48,434 bases of DNA, taken from positions 1-48,434 of the forward strand of contig CALUIE010000011.1 of the NCBI GenBank assembly GCA_944320605.1, read 5' to 3'. The translations under genes and the position numbers were made by a program. Below, one piece after another: positions 1-8,622 of this stretch (position 1 is its first letter; every line of letters begins with the position of its first letter). Below the pieces are notes generated by a model that was given only the letters and a program-made list of their open reading frames with translations, did no database searches and was not told the origin of the DNA. Origin of the DNA: an uncultured Phocaeicola sp. GTDB lineage: Bacteria; Bacteroidota; Bacteroidia; Bacteroidales; Bacteroidaceae.

Positions 1-93
1 GCTCCAATGATCCAGAACCAGGCTGCTTCTACAACTCTTGGTGACATCGATGCTCTTGCTGCATTGAAAGAACAGTTGGAAGGTAAGAAATAA
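1..93 (+). CDS. C-terminal end of an unidentified protein (partial)
   Basis: Open in frame 1 from the window edge to a TAA at 91-93, giving 30 residues that end in ALAALKEQLEGKK. The codons (GCT, GGT, ATC, AAG, CTT) look like those of a highly expressed gene. The tail resembles the alanine/leucine-rich end of some Bacteroidetes ribosomal protein S1 sequences as I remember them, but this is too short to name. A hairpin at 120-149 follows and would end the transcript. Confidence 0.6.
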   Translation, partial: APMIQNQAASTTLGDIDALAALKEQLEGKK

Positions 94-119
94 TTTTTAC
101 CTACTGCAATAAAATTTGT

Positions 120-149
120 AAGGCTGAATCCTCAACGGGGTTCAGCCTT
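120..149. terminator. Bidirectional terminator between convergent genes
   Basis: Arms AAGGCTGAA (120-128) and TTCAGCCTT (141-149) are perfectly complementary, with further C/G pairing inside. It lies between the end of the partial gene and the end of the Lrp-type gene, so it can serve both. No long T tract follows on either strand. Confidence 0.75.
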
Positions 150-155
150 ATTACT

Positions 156-617
156 TTATATATGTATTCCATAGTCGTGCTTTATCACAAACACACTCTC
201 CAATGATGCCAGAGTGTCAATCCTGCCAAGCACATTCAGTATAAAACTCTGATAATATTTCATATCAGGCGCATGAATTTTTAGAAGATAATCAAAACTA
301 CCCGAAATATTATAACACTCTGTCACTTCCGGTATCCTCGCTATAACTTCTGAAAAACTACGTGCAATGTCATAGTTTAGATGCTGCATCTTTACCTTAC
401 AGAAAACAATAAAACCCTGATTAAGTTTCTCTGCGTCAAGTACTGCAATATATTTTTTAATATACCCACTTGCTTCGAGGCGTTTCAGACGTTCAAAAAC
501 CGGAGTTGAGGACAGGCTCACCTTAGCGGCAAGCTCTTTTGTTGTCAGTCTGGCATTTTCCTGCAAGGTTCGAAGTATCTGCAAGTCCACCTTGTCTAAT
601 TTCTCTACATTGTTCAT
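156..617 (-). CDS. Lrp/AsnC-family transcriptional regulator
   Basis: 153 residues, the usual length for the family. The N-terminus (about 8-60) is a winged helix-turn-helix starting LDKVDLQILRTLQENAR with recognition part STPVFERLKRLEASGYI. The rest (about 70-150) is the ligand-binding RAM domain, with the typical GSFDYLLKI strand. These proteins bind DNA as dimers or octamers and respond to amino acids. It is divergent from the O-acetylhomoserine sulfhydrylase gene, with 161 bp between starts, so a role in sulfur amino-acid control is a reasonable inference but the effector cannot be read from sequence. The ATG start gives a complete HTH domain. Confidence 0.93.
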   Translation of the reverse strand: MNNVEKLDKVDLQILRTLQENARLTTKELAAKVSLSSTPVFERLKRLEASGYIKKYIAVLDAEKLNQGFIVFCKVKMQHLNYDIARSFSEVIARIPEVTECYNISGSFDYLLKIHAPDMKYYQSFILNVLGRIDTLASLESVFVIKHDYGIHI

Positions 618-719
618 AAGACAAATATTCTGTTTTATTTGATTTTCGACACTAAAATAAGAATTAAATCACAGAATACAGATATATAATAGTGATATTT
701 TCTATATTTTACATAAATA

Positions 720-750
720 TTGGATAATACCACCATAGAGTCTAACTTTG
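720..750 (+). promoter_or_regulatory. Bacteroidetes-type promoter for metY
   Basis: TAACTTTG at 743-750 fits the -7 consensus TAnnTTTG. TTGG at 720-723 sits 19 bp upstream in the -33 position. The expected transcript leader is only about 20 nt, which leaves no space for a riboswitch. Confidence 0.7.
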
Positions 751-778
751 CAGATGTAACAATAAAGCTATAGAGATT

Positions 779-2068
779 ATGACAGATACACAGAAACTAC
801 ATTTCGAGACATTACAGCTACACATAGGACAGGAAGATGCAGAGAAATCAACAGGAGCAAGGGCTGTACCTATCTATCAGACCACATCATACGTATTCAA
901 CAATTCCGCACATGCCGAGGCTTTATTCGGGCTTCAAGAAAGCGGAGAAATATACGGACGATTGGGAAATCCAACTCAGGGAGTTTTCGAACAAAGAATA
1001 GCGGCTCTTGAAGGAGGAAAAGCTGCTCTGGCAGTAGCTTCAGGAGCGGCGGCAATTACCTATTCTTTCCTTAACATCGCAAAACAGGGCGACCACATTG
1101 TTGCGGCAAAGACTATTTATGGCGGAAGCTATAACCTTTTGGCACATACTCTTCCTACTTACGGAATAACTACAAGTTTTGTTGATCCCGATAGAATAGA
1201 GAATTTTGAACAGGCTATTCAGGGGAATACAAAAGCTGTATTTATAGAGACACTTGGTAATCCGAACTCAAATATAGTAGATATACAGGCTGTTGCCGAC
1301 ATAGCACACAAGAATAACATACCTCTGATAATAGACAACACATTCGGAACCCCATATCTTATACGCCCTATAGAACATGGAGCAGATATAGTGGTACATT
1401 CCGCCACAAAATTCATCGGCGGGCACGGAACTTCTCTTGGCGGAGTTATTGTAGATTCCGGAAAGTTCGACTGGAAGGAATCAGGAAAGTTTCCACAACT
1501 GACAGAACCTGACACATCATATCACGGAATAATATTCACCGATATCGATCCGCGCACTGCTTTTGTGACAAGAATAAGAACAACCTTGCTCAGAGACACA
1601 GGAGCTGCAATAAGCCCGTTCAATGCCTTCATGTTATTGCAAGGTCTTGAAACGCTGTCACTTAGAGTAGAACGCCACGTAGAGAATGCACTTAAAATAG
1701 TATCTTATCTTTCTTCACATCCGAGAGTGAAAAGAGTAAACCATCCTTCACTCCTATCGCACCCCAATCATGAACTGTATAATAAATACCTGCCCAAAGG
1801 CGGAGGTTCAATATTCACTTTCGAGATTAAAGGCGGTAAGAAAGAGGCACACAAGTTTATCGACAATCTGAAAATATTCTCATTGCTTGCCAATGTAGCA
1901 GATGCCAAATCATTAGTAATACATCCTGCAAGCACAACACATTCGCAGCTGACTGAAAACGAACTCATGGAACAGGATATCCATCAGGGAACAATCAGAC
2001 TATCAATAGGTCTGGAACACATAGACGACTTGAAAAATGATTTGGAACAGGCTTTAAACAGCATTTAA
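779..2068 (+). CDS. metY: O-acetylhomoserine sulfhydrylase / cystathionine-gamma-synthase family
   Basis: 429-residue PLP enzyme of the Cys/Met metabolism family. It most likely converts O-acetylhomoserine plus sulfide (or methanethiol) to homocysteine (or methionine) in the cytoplasm. Visible marks: the YGRLGNPT substrate-loop region (60-66), the ASGAAA phosphate-binding turn (88-93), IDNTFGTP (185-192), and the Schiff-base lysine K211 in [10 protein letters not shown]. The length (about 430, longer than the about 380 of MetB/MetC) and the opening [12 protein letters not shown] favour the MetY group. It is divergent from an Lrp-type regulator and ends at a perfect 19-bp hairpin. A related O-succinylhomoserine enzyme cannot be fully excluded by eye. 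Confidence 0.93.
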   Translation: MTDTQKLHFETLQLHIGQEDAEKSTGARAVPIYQTTSYVFNNSAHAEALFGLQESGEIYGRLGNPTQGVFEQRIAALEGGKAALAVASGAAAITYSFLNIAKQGDHIVAAKTIYGGSYNLLAHTLPTYGITTSFVDPDRIENFEQAIQGNTKAVFIETLGNPNSNIVDIQAVADIAHKNNIPLIIDNTFGTPYLIRPIEHGADIVVHSATKFIGGHGTSLGGVIVDSGKFDWKESGKFPQLTEPDTSYHGIIFTDIDPRTAFVTRIRTTLLRDTGAAISPFNAFMLLQGLETLSLRVERHVENALKIVSYLSSHPRVKRVNHPSLLSHPNHELYNKYLPKGGGSIFTFEIKGGKKEAHKFIDNLKIFSLLANVADAKSLVIHPASTTHSQLTENELMEQDIHQGTIRLSIGLEHIDDLKNDLEQALNSI

Positions 2069-2090
2069 ACACTGCTTAACTATCACTATA

Positions 2091-2135
2091 ATACTTTGCG
2101 GGTCAAATCCGATAAAGATTTGACCCGCAAAGTAT
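2091..2135. terminator. Perfect 19-bp hairpin between convergent genes
   Basis: The arm 2091-2109 (begins ATACTTTGCGGG) is perfectly complementary to 2117-2135, with a 7-base loop CGATAAA. It lies between metY (+) and the glycosidase gene (-). No T tract follows, but the symmetric stem suits termination from both sides. Confidence 0.8.
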
Positions 2136-2150
2136 ATTCAAGAACAAAAA

Positions 2151-3653
2151 TTACAATTTAACCTTCTCTGACTCGGGTTTTGACTCGTTATTCAGCCTGT
2201 CAAGGGCTGTTACAACATAGCGGTAATTAGTCTTTCCATCCTCGTATGGCAGTTTGTAAAAAGTGTCTCTCGTTATGGCAACTATCTTCGATGCATCTTC
2301 AAGATTTACCTTTTCCTTATTCTCAAACCTATAGACAACATACTGAACGGCCTCGTCCATCACGTGTTTTGCCTTAGGAGCAGTCCAGAAAAGAATATAT
2401 CCATACTCTGTCCAAACATCCTTTAATTTCTTGACTTTTCCAGGAGCCTTGTCATCGATAAACGGATACAATGGCTGCAAAGCCGGATACTTGTGATAGT
2501 TTTTCGCCAATATAGTTCTATAATTACCCGGATTCTCCATCACTGCAGCAGAATACCACTGGCAACTACCCTGTACGTCAGGCAACGAACGCTGCAAATC
2601 ATACTTTGCCCCCATCTGATGTACAGAAGGATTCTTCATATCAGGTTTCTTCACTGTTCTATACACATCCTGACCGATATATAGAGGACGAGCACTTGAT
2701 TTCTCTGCCCACCACTTGACCAATGTTTCATAATCGGCGGCAGGATGACCTATCTCCCAATATACCTGCGGAATGTTATAGTCTATCCAACCCTTGTTCA
2801 CCCAAAGCAAAACATCAGCATAAAGATCATCATAATTCTGTAGCCCACGAGTCTCGCTACCTTCAGGCGATGTTTGTTTATTGCGGTAAATTCCAAAAGG
2901 AGAAATACCAAATTTCACCCAAGGTTTACATTCACGGATAGTCTCGTGCAATTCCTTTATTAAGATATTTACATTATTCCTTCTCCATTCGTTTCTGTCA
3001 GTGAATCCACGACCGTATGCAGCGAAACTTACATCGTCAGGGAAGTTCTCACCAGGATTAGGATATGGGTAGAAATAGTCATCCATGTGGATAGCATCAA
3101 CATCATAACGGTTTACGATATCACGCACAATCTTGCAGATATACTTCCTGTTGTCTGGAAATCCCGGATCGAAATAAAGCTGTCCGGCATATTTCACGAA
3201 CAGTTCGGGACGCTTGTTGTAAGGATGCAGAGGAGACAATCGTGTAGTTCCTTTAGTACATGCACGATAAGGATTAATCCACGCATGTAGTTCCATACCT
3301 CGTTTGTGGCATTCATCAATCATAAACTGCAGTGGGTCCCATACCGGATATGGCTGAACTCCTTGAATTCCGGTAAGAAAACGGCTCCACGGTTCGTATG
3401 AAGATTTATATAAAGCATCAGCTTCTGCCCTGACCTGAAAGATTATAGCATTAATACCTGCTCCCTGCAAATTATCAAGTTGCTTCAGAAGAGTCTGTTT
3501 CATAGTCTCTACGGGCATTCCCTGAAACTGTCCATTTACACATTGTATCCATGATCCACGAAATTCACGCTTTGGAGTAACTGTCTGAGCACTGAAAACA
3601 AATGTATTCAGCAATAAGACAGCAAGAACTATCAAAGTTTTAATTCTATTCAT
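2151..3653 (-). CDS. Glycosyl-hydrolase-like 10 family protein (DUF187/YngK type), secreted
   Basis: 500 residues with a signal peptide (MNRIKTLIVLAVLLLNTFVFSAQ; hydrophobic core about 5-20), so exported to the periplasm or cell surface. Residues about 27-350 form a TIM-barrel of the GHL10 type: REFRGSWIQ at the start, NAIIFQVRAEADALY, ELHAWINPYR, DAIHMDDYFYPYP and WVNKGWIDYNIPQVYWE. The paired acidic residues in HMDDYFYPYP and the E of QVYWEIG are likely active-site candidates. The C-terminal 100 residues look like a fibronectin-III-type beta domain. Substrates of this family are poorly known; some act on peptidoglycan-like glycans. A single gene with its own promoter and no polysaccharide-locus neighbours. 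Confidence 0.9.
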   Translation of the reverse strand: MNRIKTLIVLAVLLLNTFVFSAQTVTPKREFRGSWIQCVNGQFQGMPVETMKQTLLKQLDNLQGAGINAIIFQVRAEADALYKSSYEPWSRFLTGIQGVQPYPVWDPLQFMIDECHKRGMELHAWINPYRACTKGTTRLSPLHPYNKRPELFVKYAGQLYFDPGFPDNRKYICKIVRDIVNRYDVDAIHMDDYFYPYPNPGENFPDDVSFAAYGRGFTDRNEWRRNNVNILIKELHETIRECKPWVKFGISPFGIYRNKQTSPEGSETRGLQNYDDLYADVLLWVNKGWIDYNIPQVYWEIGHPAADYETLVKWWAEKSSARPLYIGQDVYRTVKKPDMKNPSVHQMGAKYDLQRSLPDVQGSCQWYSAAVMENPGNYRTILAKNYHKYPALQPLYPFIDDKAPGKVKKLKDVWTEYGYILFWTAPKAKHVMDEAVQYVVYRFENKEKVNLEDASKIVAITRDTFYKLPYEDGKTNYRYVVTALDRLNNESKPESEKVKL

Positions 3654-3675
3654 AATTTAAACTGTTTTCAGAACG

Positions 3676-3683
3676 CAAAGATA
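3676..3683 (-). promoter_or_regulatory. -7 element for the GHL10 gene
   Basis: Reads TATCTTTG on the minus strand, a full match to TAnnTTTG, 23 bp before the ATG. No clear TTTG was seen at the -33 distance. Confidence 0.5.
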
Positions 3684-3732
3684 GTGAAAAAAGGAAAACA
3701 AAAACGGTCGTAAATACGTTAAAAATATAAAG

Positions 3733-3763
3733 TTTGAACTCTCAGTATAAATATGTACATTTG
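3733..3763 (+). promoter_or_regulatory. Consensus Bacteroidetes promoter for the alcohol dehydrogenase
   Basis: TTTG at 3733-3736, 19 bp, then TACATTTG at 3756-3763. Both boxes match the consensus exactly; the start codon is at 3796. Confidence 0.8.
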
Positions 3764-3795
3764 CATACATTTTAAAACCATAAATACAATATAAT

Positions 3796-4941
3796 ATGTT
3801 GAACAATTTTTGTTTTCAGAATCCTACTAAACTAATTATGGGTAAAGGTATGATTGCCCAGTTGAGTAATGAAATACCTACCAACAAAAAAATCATGATA
3901 ACTTTTGGCGGTGGTAGTGTAAAGAAAAACGGAGTCTATGACCAGGTAAAAGAAGCTCTCAAGAATCATAATACAGTTGAATTCTGGGGTATAGAACCTA
4001 ACCCTGCCATTGAGACTTTAAGAAAAGCAATAGAATTGGGTAAAAAGGAAAAAATAGACTTTCTTTTAGCTGTAGGAGGAGGTTCTGTTATTGACGGAAC
4101 AAAACTCATCTCTGCCGGTCTGCTTTATGAAGGTGACGCATGGGATTTAGTAAAAAAAGGAAAAGCCGACAAAACCATTCCTTTAGGAACTGTTCTGACC
4201 ATACCGGCAACAGGTTCAGAAATGAATGACGGTGCCGTTATATCATGTAAGGACACAAAAGAAAAATTTGCATTCTTCTCAAACTTCCCTAAATTCTCAA
4301 TTCTTGACCCTGAAGTTACCTTCTCACTGCCTGACTACCAGATATCATGTGGTATTGCTGATACATTCGTACACGTAATGGAGCAGTATCTCACAAAAAC
4401 CGGCGAATCAAGAGTAATGGATCGTTGGGCTGAAAGCATACTTCAGACACTGGTTGAAATTGCTCCTAAAATCAAGGAAAACAAACAGGATTACCAAAAT
4501 ATGGCAGACTTTATGATGTGTGCCACTATGGGCTTAAACGGTTTTATCGCAATGGGAGTTTCACAAGACTGGGCTACACACATGATCGGCCATGAAGTTA
4601 CAGCTCTTACCGGACTTACTCACGGACACACTCTCGCAATAATCCTTCCAGGTACAATGGATATTCTTCGCCAACAGAAAGGCGAAAAGATTATGCAGGT
4701 AGGAACAAGAGTATTCGGGGTAAATTCAGGTACACATGATTTTCGTATAAATGAAACTATACGAAAAACTCGTGAGTTTTTCAATTCTCTCGGTCTTACT
4801 ACCTCTCTTTCAGAAAACAATATCGGCAGAGATGTTATAGACGAAATAGAACGACGTTTCAACGAAAGAAATGTACACTTTGGAGAAGATGGACTGGTAA
4901 CAGGTACTGTTGCAAAAGAAATCCTTAATAAAGTATATTAA
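3796..4941 (+). CDS. NADPH-dependent iron/zinc-containing alcohol dehydrogenase (YqhD-like)
   Basis: 381-residue group III alcohol dehydrogenase that reduces aldehydes in the cytosol. The N-terminal Rossmann half has GGGSVKKNGVYDQV (38-51), the pattern of the NADPH-using YqhD/butanol dehydrogenase branch, and GGGSVIDGTK (94-103). The C-terminal helical half carries the four metal ligands at D189, H193, H262 and H276, with the same spacings (4, 69, 14) as E. coli YqhD. Length is normal and the start is set by the consensus promoter 33 bp upstream of the ATG. A monocistronic gene ended by a 13-bp hairpin. A probable role is aldehyde detoxification or fermentative redox balance; the physiological substrate is unknown. 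Confidence 0.93.
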   Translation: MLNNFCFQNPTKLIMGKGMIAQLSNEIPTNKKIMITFGGGSVKKNGVYDQVKEALKNHNTVEFWGIEPNPAIETLRKAIELGKKEKIDFLLAVGGGSVIDGTKLISAGLLYEGDAWDLVKKGKADKTIPLGTVLTIPATGSEMNDGAVISCKDTKEKFAFFSNFPKFSILDPEVTFSLPDYQISCGIADTFVHVMEQYLTKTGESRVMDRWAESILQTLVEIAPKIKENKQDYQNMADFMMCATMGLNGFIAMGVSQDWATHMIGHEVTALTGLTHGHTLAIILPGTMDILRQQKGEKIMQVGTRVFGVNSGTHDFRINETIRKTREFFNSLGLTTSLSENNIGRDVIDEIERRFNERNVHFGEDGLVTGTVAKEILNKVY

Positions 4942-4946
4942 TCATC

Positions 4947-4986
4947 ATGTCACTTGGTGGAATTTCTCAGTTTCACCAAGTGACAT
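4947..4986 (+). terminator. Hairpin after the alcohol dehydrogenase gene
   Basis: ATGTCACTTGGTG (4947-4959) and CACCAAGTGACAT (4974-4986) form a perfect 13-bp stem directly after the stop codon. An outer CATCATG/CATGATG pair is also possible. Followed by AT-rich sequence without a T run. Confidence 0.7.
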
Positions 4987-4999
4987 ATTAAAACATGAT

Positions 5000-5087
5000 G
5001 CTGACCAAGGTAGGCAGCATTACCGACCAAAGTGGGCAGCATTGCTGACGTAGGTGAGCAGTGGTGCCGACCATTGTCAGCACCTAA
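5000..5087. repeat. 22-bp tandem array (4 copies, 11-bp sub-period), array 1
   Basis: Four diverged 22-bp units start at 5000, 5022, 5044 and 5066. The first two are 19/22 alike (they share GACCAA, then GGCAGCATT). Split in 11-mers, each first half has GAC at positions 4-6 and each second half has GCA at 4-6, so a G falls every 11 bp throughout. Each unit also contains a small dyad such as GCTG...CAGC. It is between the terminator of the alcohol dehydrogenase and the end of the DUF5686 gene. No function known to me. Confidence 0.75.
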
Positions 5088-5150
5088 ATTTAGATTTGTA
5101 TTCAAAATATCTATACTTCGGAAAACAGATATTAAAACAAAAATATTTCT

Positions 5151-7762
5151 TTAATGGAAAGAATATAAGGCCTTACCAATCGGTATTCCTACAGTGAAAC
5201 CTACTCCTGCATACTTGTCTCCTCTAAACGCCAAGGCTACGCCAATACTCATTGTATCCATACAGATATAGCGATACTCTATTTCATTAAATACAGGTAA
5301 CCCTTTGACCGCCATAATCCTAAATCCTATACTTTCTGTATTTAAAGGTTTGTCAAGGAACGGAATAAAATTCAATAATATTCTACCTGTCTTATAACTT
5401 GCGCCACCGCTTACCCACTTGTCTGATGTAGAATATTCATAATTTCCAGGCAGGTTAAATCGGTCCTCATCATCGTAAAATGACAAATAGAAAGGATTTA
5501 CCGGCGCATGATGATAATCAGGGAAATATACATTTTTAGAATCGACAAACATTCCGGCGTTTACCCAATAGTTTAAATCCGACATCACAAAATTTAATTT
5601 ATGATATATGCCAAATTCTATCTTGTTATATACAGAGTTCCTACCGGCATCATTGTCTAAATCAAAGCCATGTGAATATGATACGGCAAAGGTTGGATAT
5701 TTCGATTTTATGTAAACCTTTTTACCATCAATATACCTATAAAAAGAAGCTGGAGTGTATTTAACAGTTCCGGAAAAGTGAAACATTGAATTGTCCGGCA
5801 TACTTCTATAATTCTCCGATGCCGGTATATTCGGTTCAAACTCGTGTTTCCTAAACTTATGTATTGTATTATTTAAAGCTGAGCGATTCGAATATTCCGC
5901 CCCAACTTCAAGATTAAGTCCGTTTGCAATATCCACAGAGTTATCGAAACGGACAAATTTATTATCATAGAATTTTGCATAATTATCGCCAAACATAAAT
6001 GTTGAAATCATATTAAAATATCTTCCGTATCCTCGCGCGCCATTATAATCAGCAGTTTCACGTCCAACAGAAATAGCCATTCTACCATTTATTGCAGGAG
6101 CATAATCAACCTTAAGTTCAGCACCATAGTTGGCTTCTTTCCTGTGAGTAAGATAATACCCCCAAGGTCGGAGAGATATTTCTCTGCCTTTATTAAATTT
6201 TGCACCCAATTCAACACTTGCTCCAATATTAAATCCGTCAACCGCATTTATATCATATAATATTCTGTCAAGTCCCGGACTTTTTATCCATAGTTTACCA
6301 TTTCTGTTATAAAATTTGTGTCCGACCAACAGCTCAAAAGCCGAAATATTCTTGACCGAATCTTTAAGTAATTCTTTCTCTTCAGATTTTTTATAACTCA
6401 ATGCTTCCTCTTCATTAAGTGGAACAAGGCGAACCGAAGCCCAATATAGAGAATCGCGTGTCATTGCTCCATCAAGCACATTATGTTTACGTACAGTTCT
6501 CAAGTCAAGATTATACCGTTCAGCTCCCTTCAGTGTATCAGTAATTTGCAGTTCAGACAACTTATCATTCAACCTAACCACTTTCATTGCCTTTTTTGTG
6601 GTCAGTTCACCTTCTGACATTATTTCTGCAATTTCATTCTCAATTCGTTCTGCACGCTCTTTCTTTTTATTGTTTAAAATTGTTTTACTTACCTCAACCA
6701 CAGAACCGACATTTTCTGAGTCAACTTCAGTAACATCTATATCCGAATAGTTTGAAGAAGAGAAAAGACCAAACGATAATTTCATACCCATAATAGAAGC
6801 ATTAGCCTTAAGGCTTGATGTAGCTGGCAAGAAAACTCCTTTCCGCATTTCTTTGGCATTTACGACAAGATTTATACTGTACATTGAATTCGAAGTATAA
6901 AGATCCGCATCCGATAAACACCATAGATCCTCAACTATGTATATGTGTCCAGTAAAAATGCTGTTGAGCTTTTAGCTTTTGGTGTTATTCTTATCTTGTT
7001 TATCATACGACCTTCGTCATTCATATAATAGCCTTCAAGTTTAAAGTTATATGCGGATAAAGCATTTCTGCCAAGAGGAGAAATGCCACCTCCAACATAA
7101 TCGGAATAAAAGTCTATATCAGAAGGGTCCCAAATTTGTACAGGCATTTCAATGGGAAATGAAGATTTAAACGCCTTTATTACAGTATTGTAATTGTCCG
7201 GATATTTATAATTTATATCATACACACCTTCCATTACATAGGCAGAACCACAGATTTCGGCACTGTCACGTGCAAAATCATCCGACAGTTTAAATAATTC
7301 AGGAACTTTTGTTATCTGTCCTGTACCTTTAGCATAATTTGTAACGGAATAACCACAAATAAGACGTCTATTTCTTCCTGCATTTGCAAGAACATTACGC
7401 ATAACACGATAAGCCGGATCCTCATTATCTCCTGTTACGATAACTTCTTTCAAACGATAAACTTGTTCACGTAGCATAATGGTACAATCGTATCCGTCCG
7501 CATCAATACTTACCTCTACTGTACGAGCCTCAAATCCAAGGGCAGAAACCTCAAATCTGTATTTTCCAGCAGGAACACGTGCAGAAAATACTCCGTTTCC
7601 GTCAGCGGTTATACCTATACCAGACTCACGACTGTATATTGTTGAATATGAAATTGAAGTGCTGTCTTCAGCAATTATATGACCACTAAAAACCTGTGCA
7701 AATGATAATTGTACGGTAAAGATCATTAATAACAATATTAGAAATGTAATTTTACGGATCAT
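5151..7762 (-). pseudogene. DUF5686 / carboxypeptidase-regulatory-like outer membrane protein, split by a -1 frameshift
   Basis: Two adjoining minus-strand frames form one gene. The upstream part (7762 down to 6935, 275 aa) has a signal peptide, a CarboxypepD_reg-like beta-sandwich (about 23-100) and the start of DUF5686. It then runs into TAG soon after an A5 run (plus-strand 6954-6958). In the other frame the protein continues without a gap: FTGHIYIVEDLWCLSDADLY, the motif this family normally has here, and goes on to 5151 as a beta-barrel-like C-terminus rich in aromatic and glycine strands. One extra base in the A run (T6 in the coding strand) would restore about 868 residues, the expected size. 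It could be a recent mutation, an assembly/sequencing error, or slippage-based switching. The ORF beginning at 6884 (MYSINL) is only the tail, not an independent gene. Confidence 0.88.
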
Positions 7763-7801
7763 AGTCGAAAAGCTCTTGTTTGAAACATTCTTTAATCATT
7801 G

Positions 7802-7809
7802 CAAATATA
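7802..7809 (-). promoter_or_regulatory. -7 element for the DUF5686 gene
   Basis: TATATTTG on the minus strand, a full match to TAnnTTTG, 39 bp before the ATG. The -33 region is an A/T-rich stretch without an exact TTTG. Confidence 0.55.
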
Positions 7810-7906
7810 ACAAAAAAAAACATAATAAAAAGTCTGATGTAAAAAAATACAATATAGCCTATTGAACTACAACATATAAATACTATTAGGTTTTAAATAA
7901 AAAATT

Positions 7907-7947
7907 AGAACCGCATCGTTACTCAATATAGAGTTAGACGCGGTTCT
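7907..7947 (-). terminator. Rho-independent terminator of the lipoprotein gene
   Basis: AGAACCGC (7907-7914) pairs with GCGGTTCT (7940-7947), with partial pairing inside. On the minus strand it is followed by CTAATTTTTTATTT, a good T tract, 28 bp after the lipoprotein stop codon. Confidence 0.8.
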
Positions 7948-7975
7948 TTATCAATACAAATTAAATCAAAACTTA

Positions 7976-8473
7976 TTATTCCGAAATATACTCTTCGATA
8001 GAAAATTTATTTACAATTAAATTTATCTGATTTTTACTTGGATCACACACCATTCTTACAGTCATACCATCATTCGCTGTAAGGATGTATTCCTTCCAGT
8101 CATACTGATTCATTTTATACCACATTCCATTTTGCCCGTACTGAACTTCTATGTAACTATTATATGAACTGAAATCCCAACTAACTTTATATTTCGATGT
8201 AGAGCCTTTACAAAAAACGAAACAACAGTTTTCTTCATCATATTCTATATAATCAAGATCCGTTACCTCATCTTTATAAAAATTCAAAACAATAATCGAA
8301 TCTCCCTGCTTTATATTGTCGAGTGTATAGTCTGATATAAACTGTTCACCTATGTGAATCTTTTCCAAAGGTTCGTACACTCTTAATTCATCATCCTTAC
8401 AAGATGGTAAACAGACTCCTATAAATACTAATACACCAGACAAAAACAAATGTCCTAACTTTTTCACATGCAT
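7976..8473 (-). CDS. Hypothetical lipoprotein, 165 aa
   Basis: N-terminal signal peptide with lipobox LPSC (Cys about 25) and then KDD, so a lipid-anchored protein of the cell envelope. The mature part (about 140 residues) is acidic and predicted beta-rich, with many Tyr and Asp, for example ITV-like strands near the C-terminus (MTVRMVCD, INLIVNKF). I do not recognise a family; it could be a BACON/Ig-like small domain as seen in many Bacteroidales lipoproteins. Own promoter (8496-8503) and own terminator. It is upstream of, and codirectional with, the broken DUF5686 gene but separated by a terminator, so they are not an operon. Confidence 0.8.
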   Translation of the reverse strand: MHVKKLGHLFLSGVLVFIGVCLPSCKDDELRVYEPLEKIHIGEQFISDYTLDNIKQGDSIIVLNFYKDEVTDLDYIEYDEENCCFVFCKGSTSKYKVSWDFSSYNSYIEVQYGQNGMWYKMNQYDWKEYILTANDGMTVRMVCDPSKNQINLIVNKFSIEEYISE

Positions 8474-8495
8474 ATCAAATAAATTGTTTATGCGA

Positions 8496-8503
8496 CAAAT
8501 ATA
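8496..8503 (-). promoter_or_regulatory. -7 element for the small lipoprotein gene
   Basis: TATATTTG on the minus strand, a full match to TAnnTTTG, 22 bp before the ATG. Confidence 0.55.
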
Positions 8504-8561
8504 AAAAGCATAGAGATGTCTGAGAAAAAGTTTAGATATACCGGTCTATTTTATCGACAAA

Positions 8562-8588
8562 TTAAAAAAGGAGGCAATTTGCCCCCTT
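8562..8588 (-). terminator. Rho-independent terminator of potABCD
   Basis: On the minus strand AAGGGGGC, loop AAATT, GCCTCCTT (one mismatch), then TTTTTAAT. It lies 35 bp after the potD stop and before the promoter of the next gene. Confidence 0.85.
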
Positions 8589-8622
8589 GACAATGTTTTC
8601 ATTATATTCAAAATTTATAATT

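Noticed and set aside
618-778. SAM or other methionine riboswitch upstream of metY
   Set aside because: The expected leader is about 20 nt and no aptamer-like fold is visible.
5000-5087. Possible CRISPR array or plasmid-type iterons in the 22-bp repeats
   Set aside because: Units abut without spacers, so not CRISPR; there is no replication-initiator gene nearby, so no origin can be supported.
5151-6884. Independent 577-aa gene starting at MYSINL
   Set aside because: It has no promoter or signal peptide and continues the DUF5686 domain of the upstream frame; it is the tail of the frameshifted gene.
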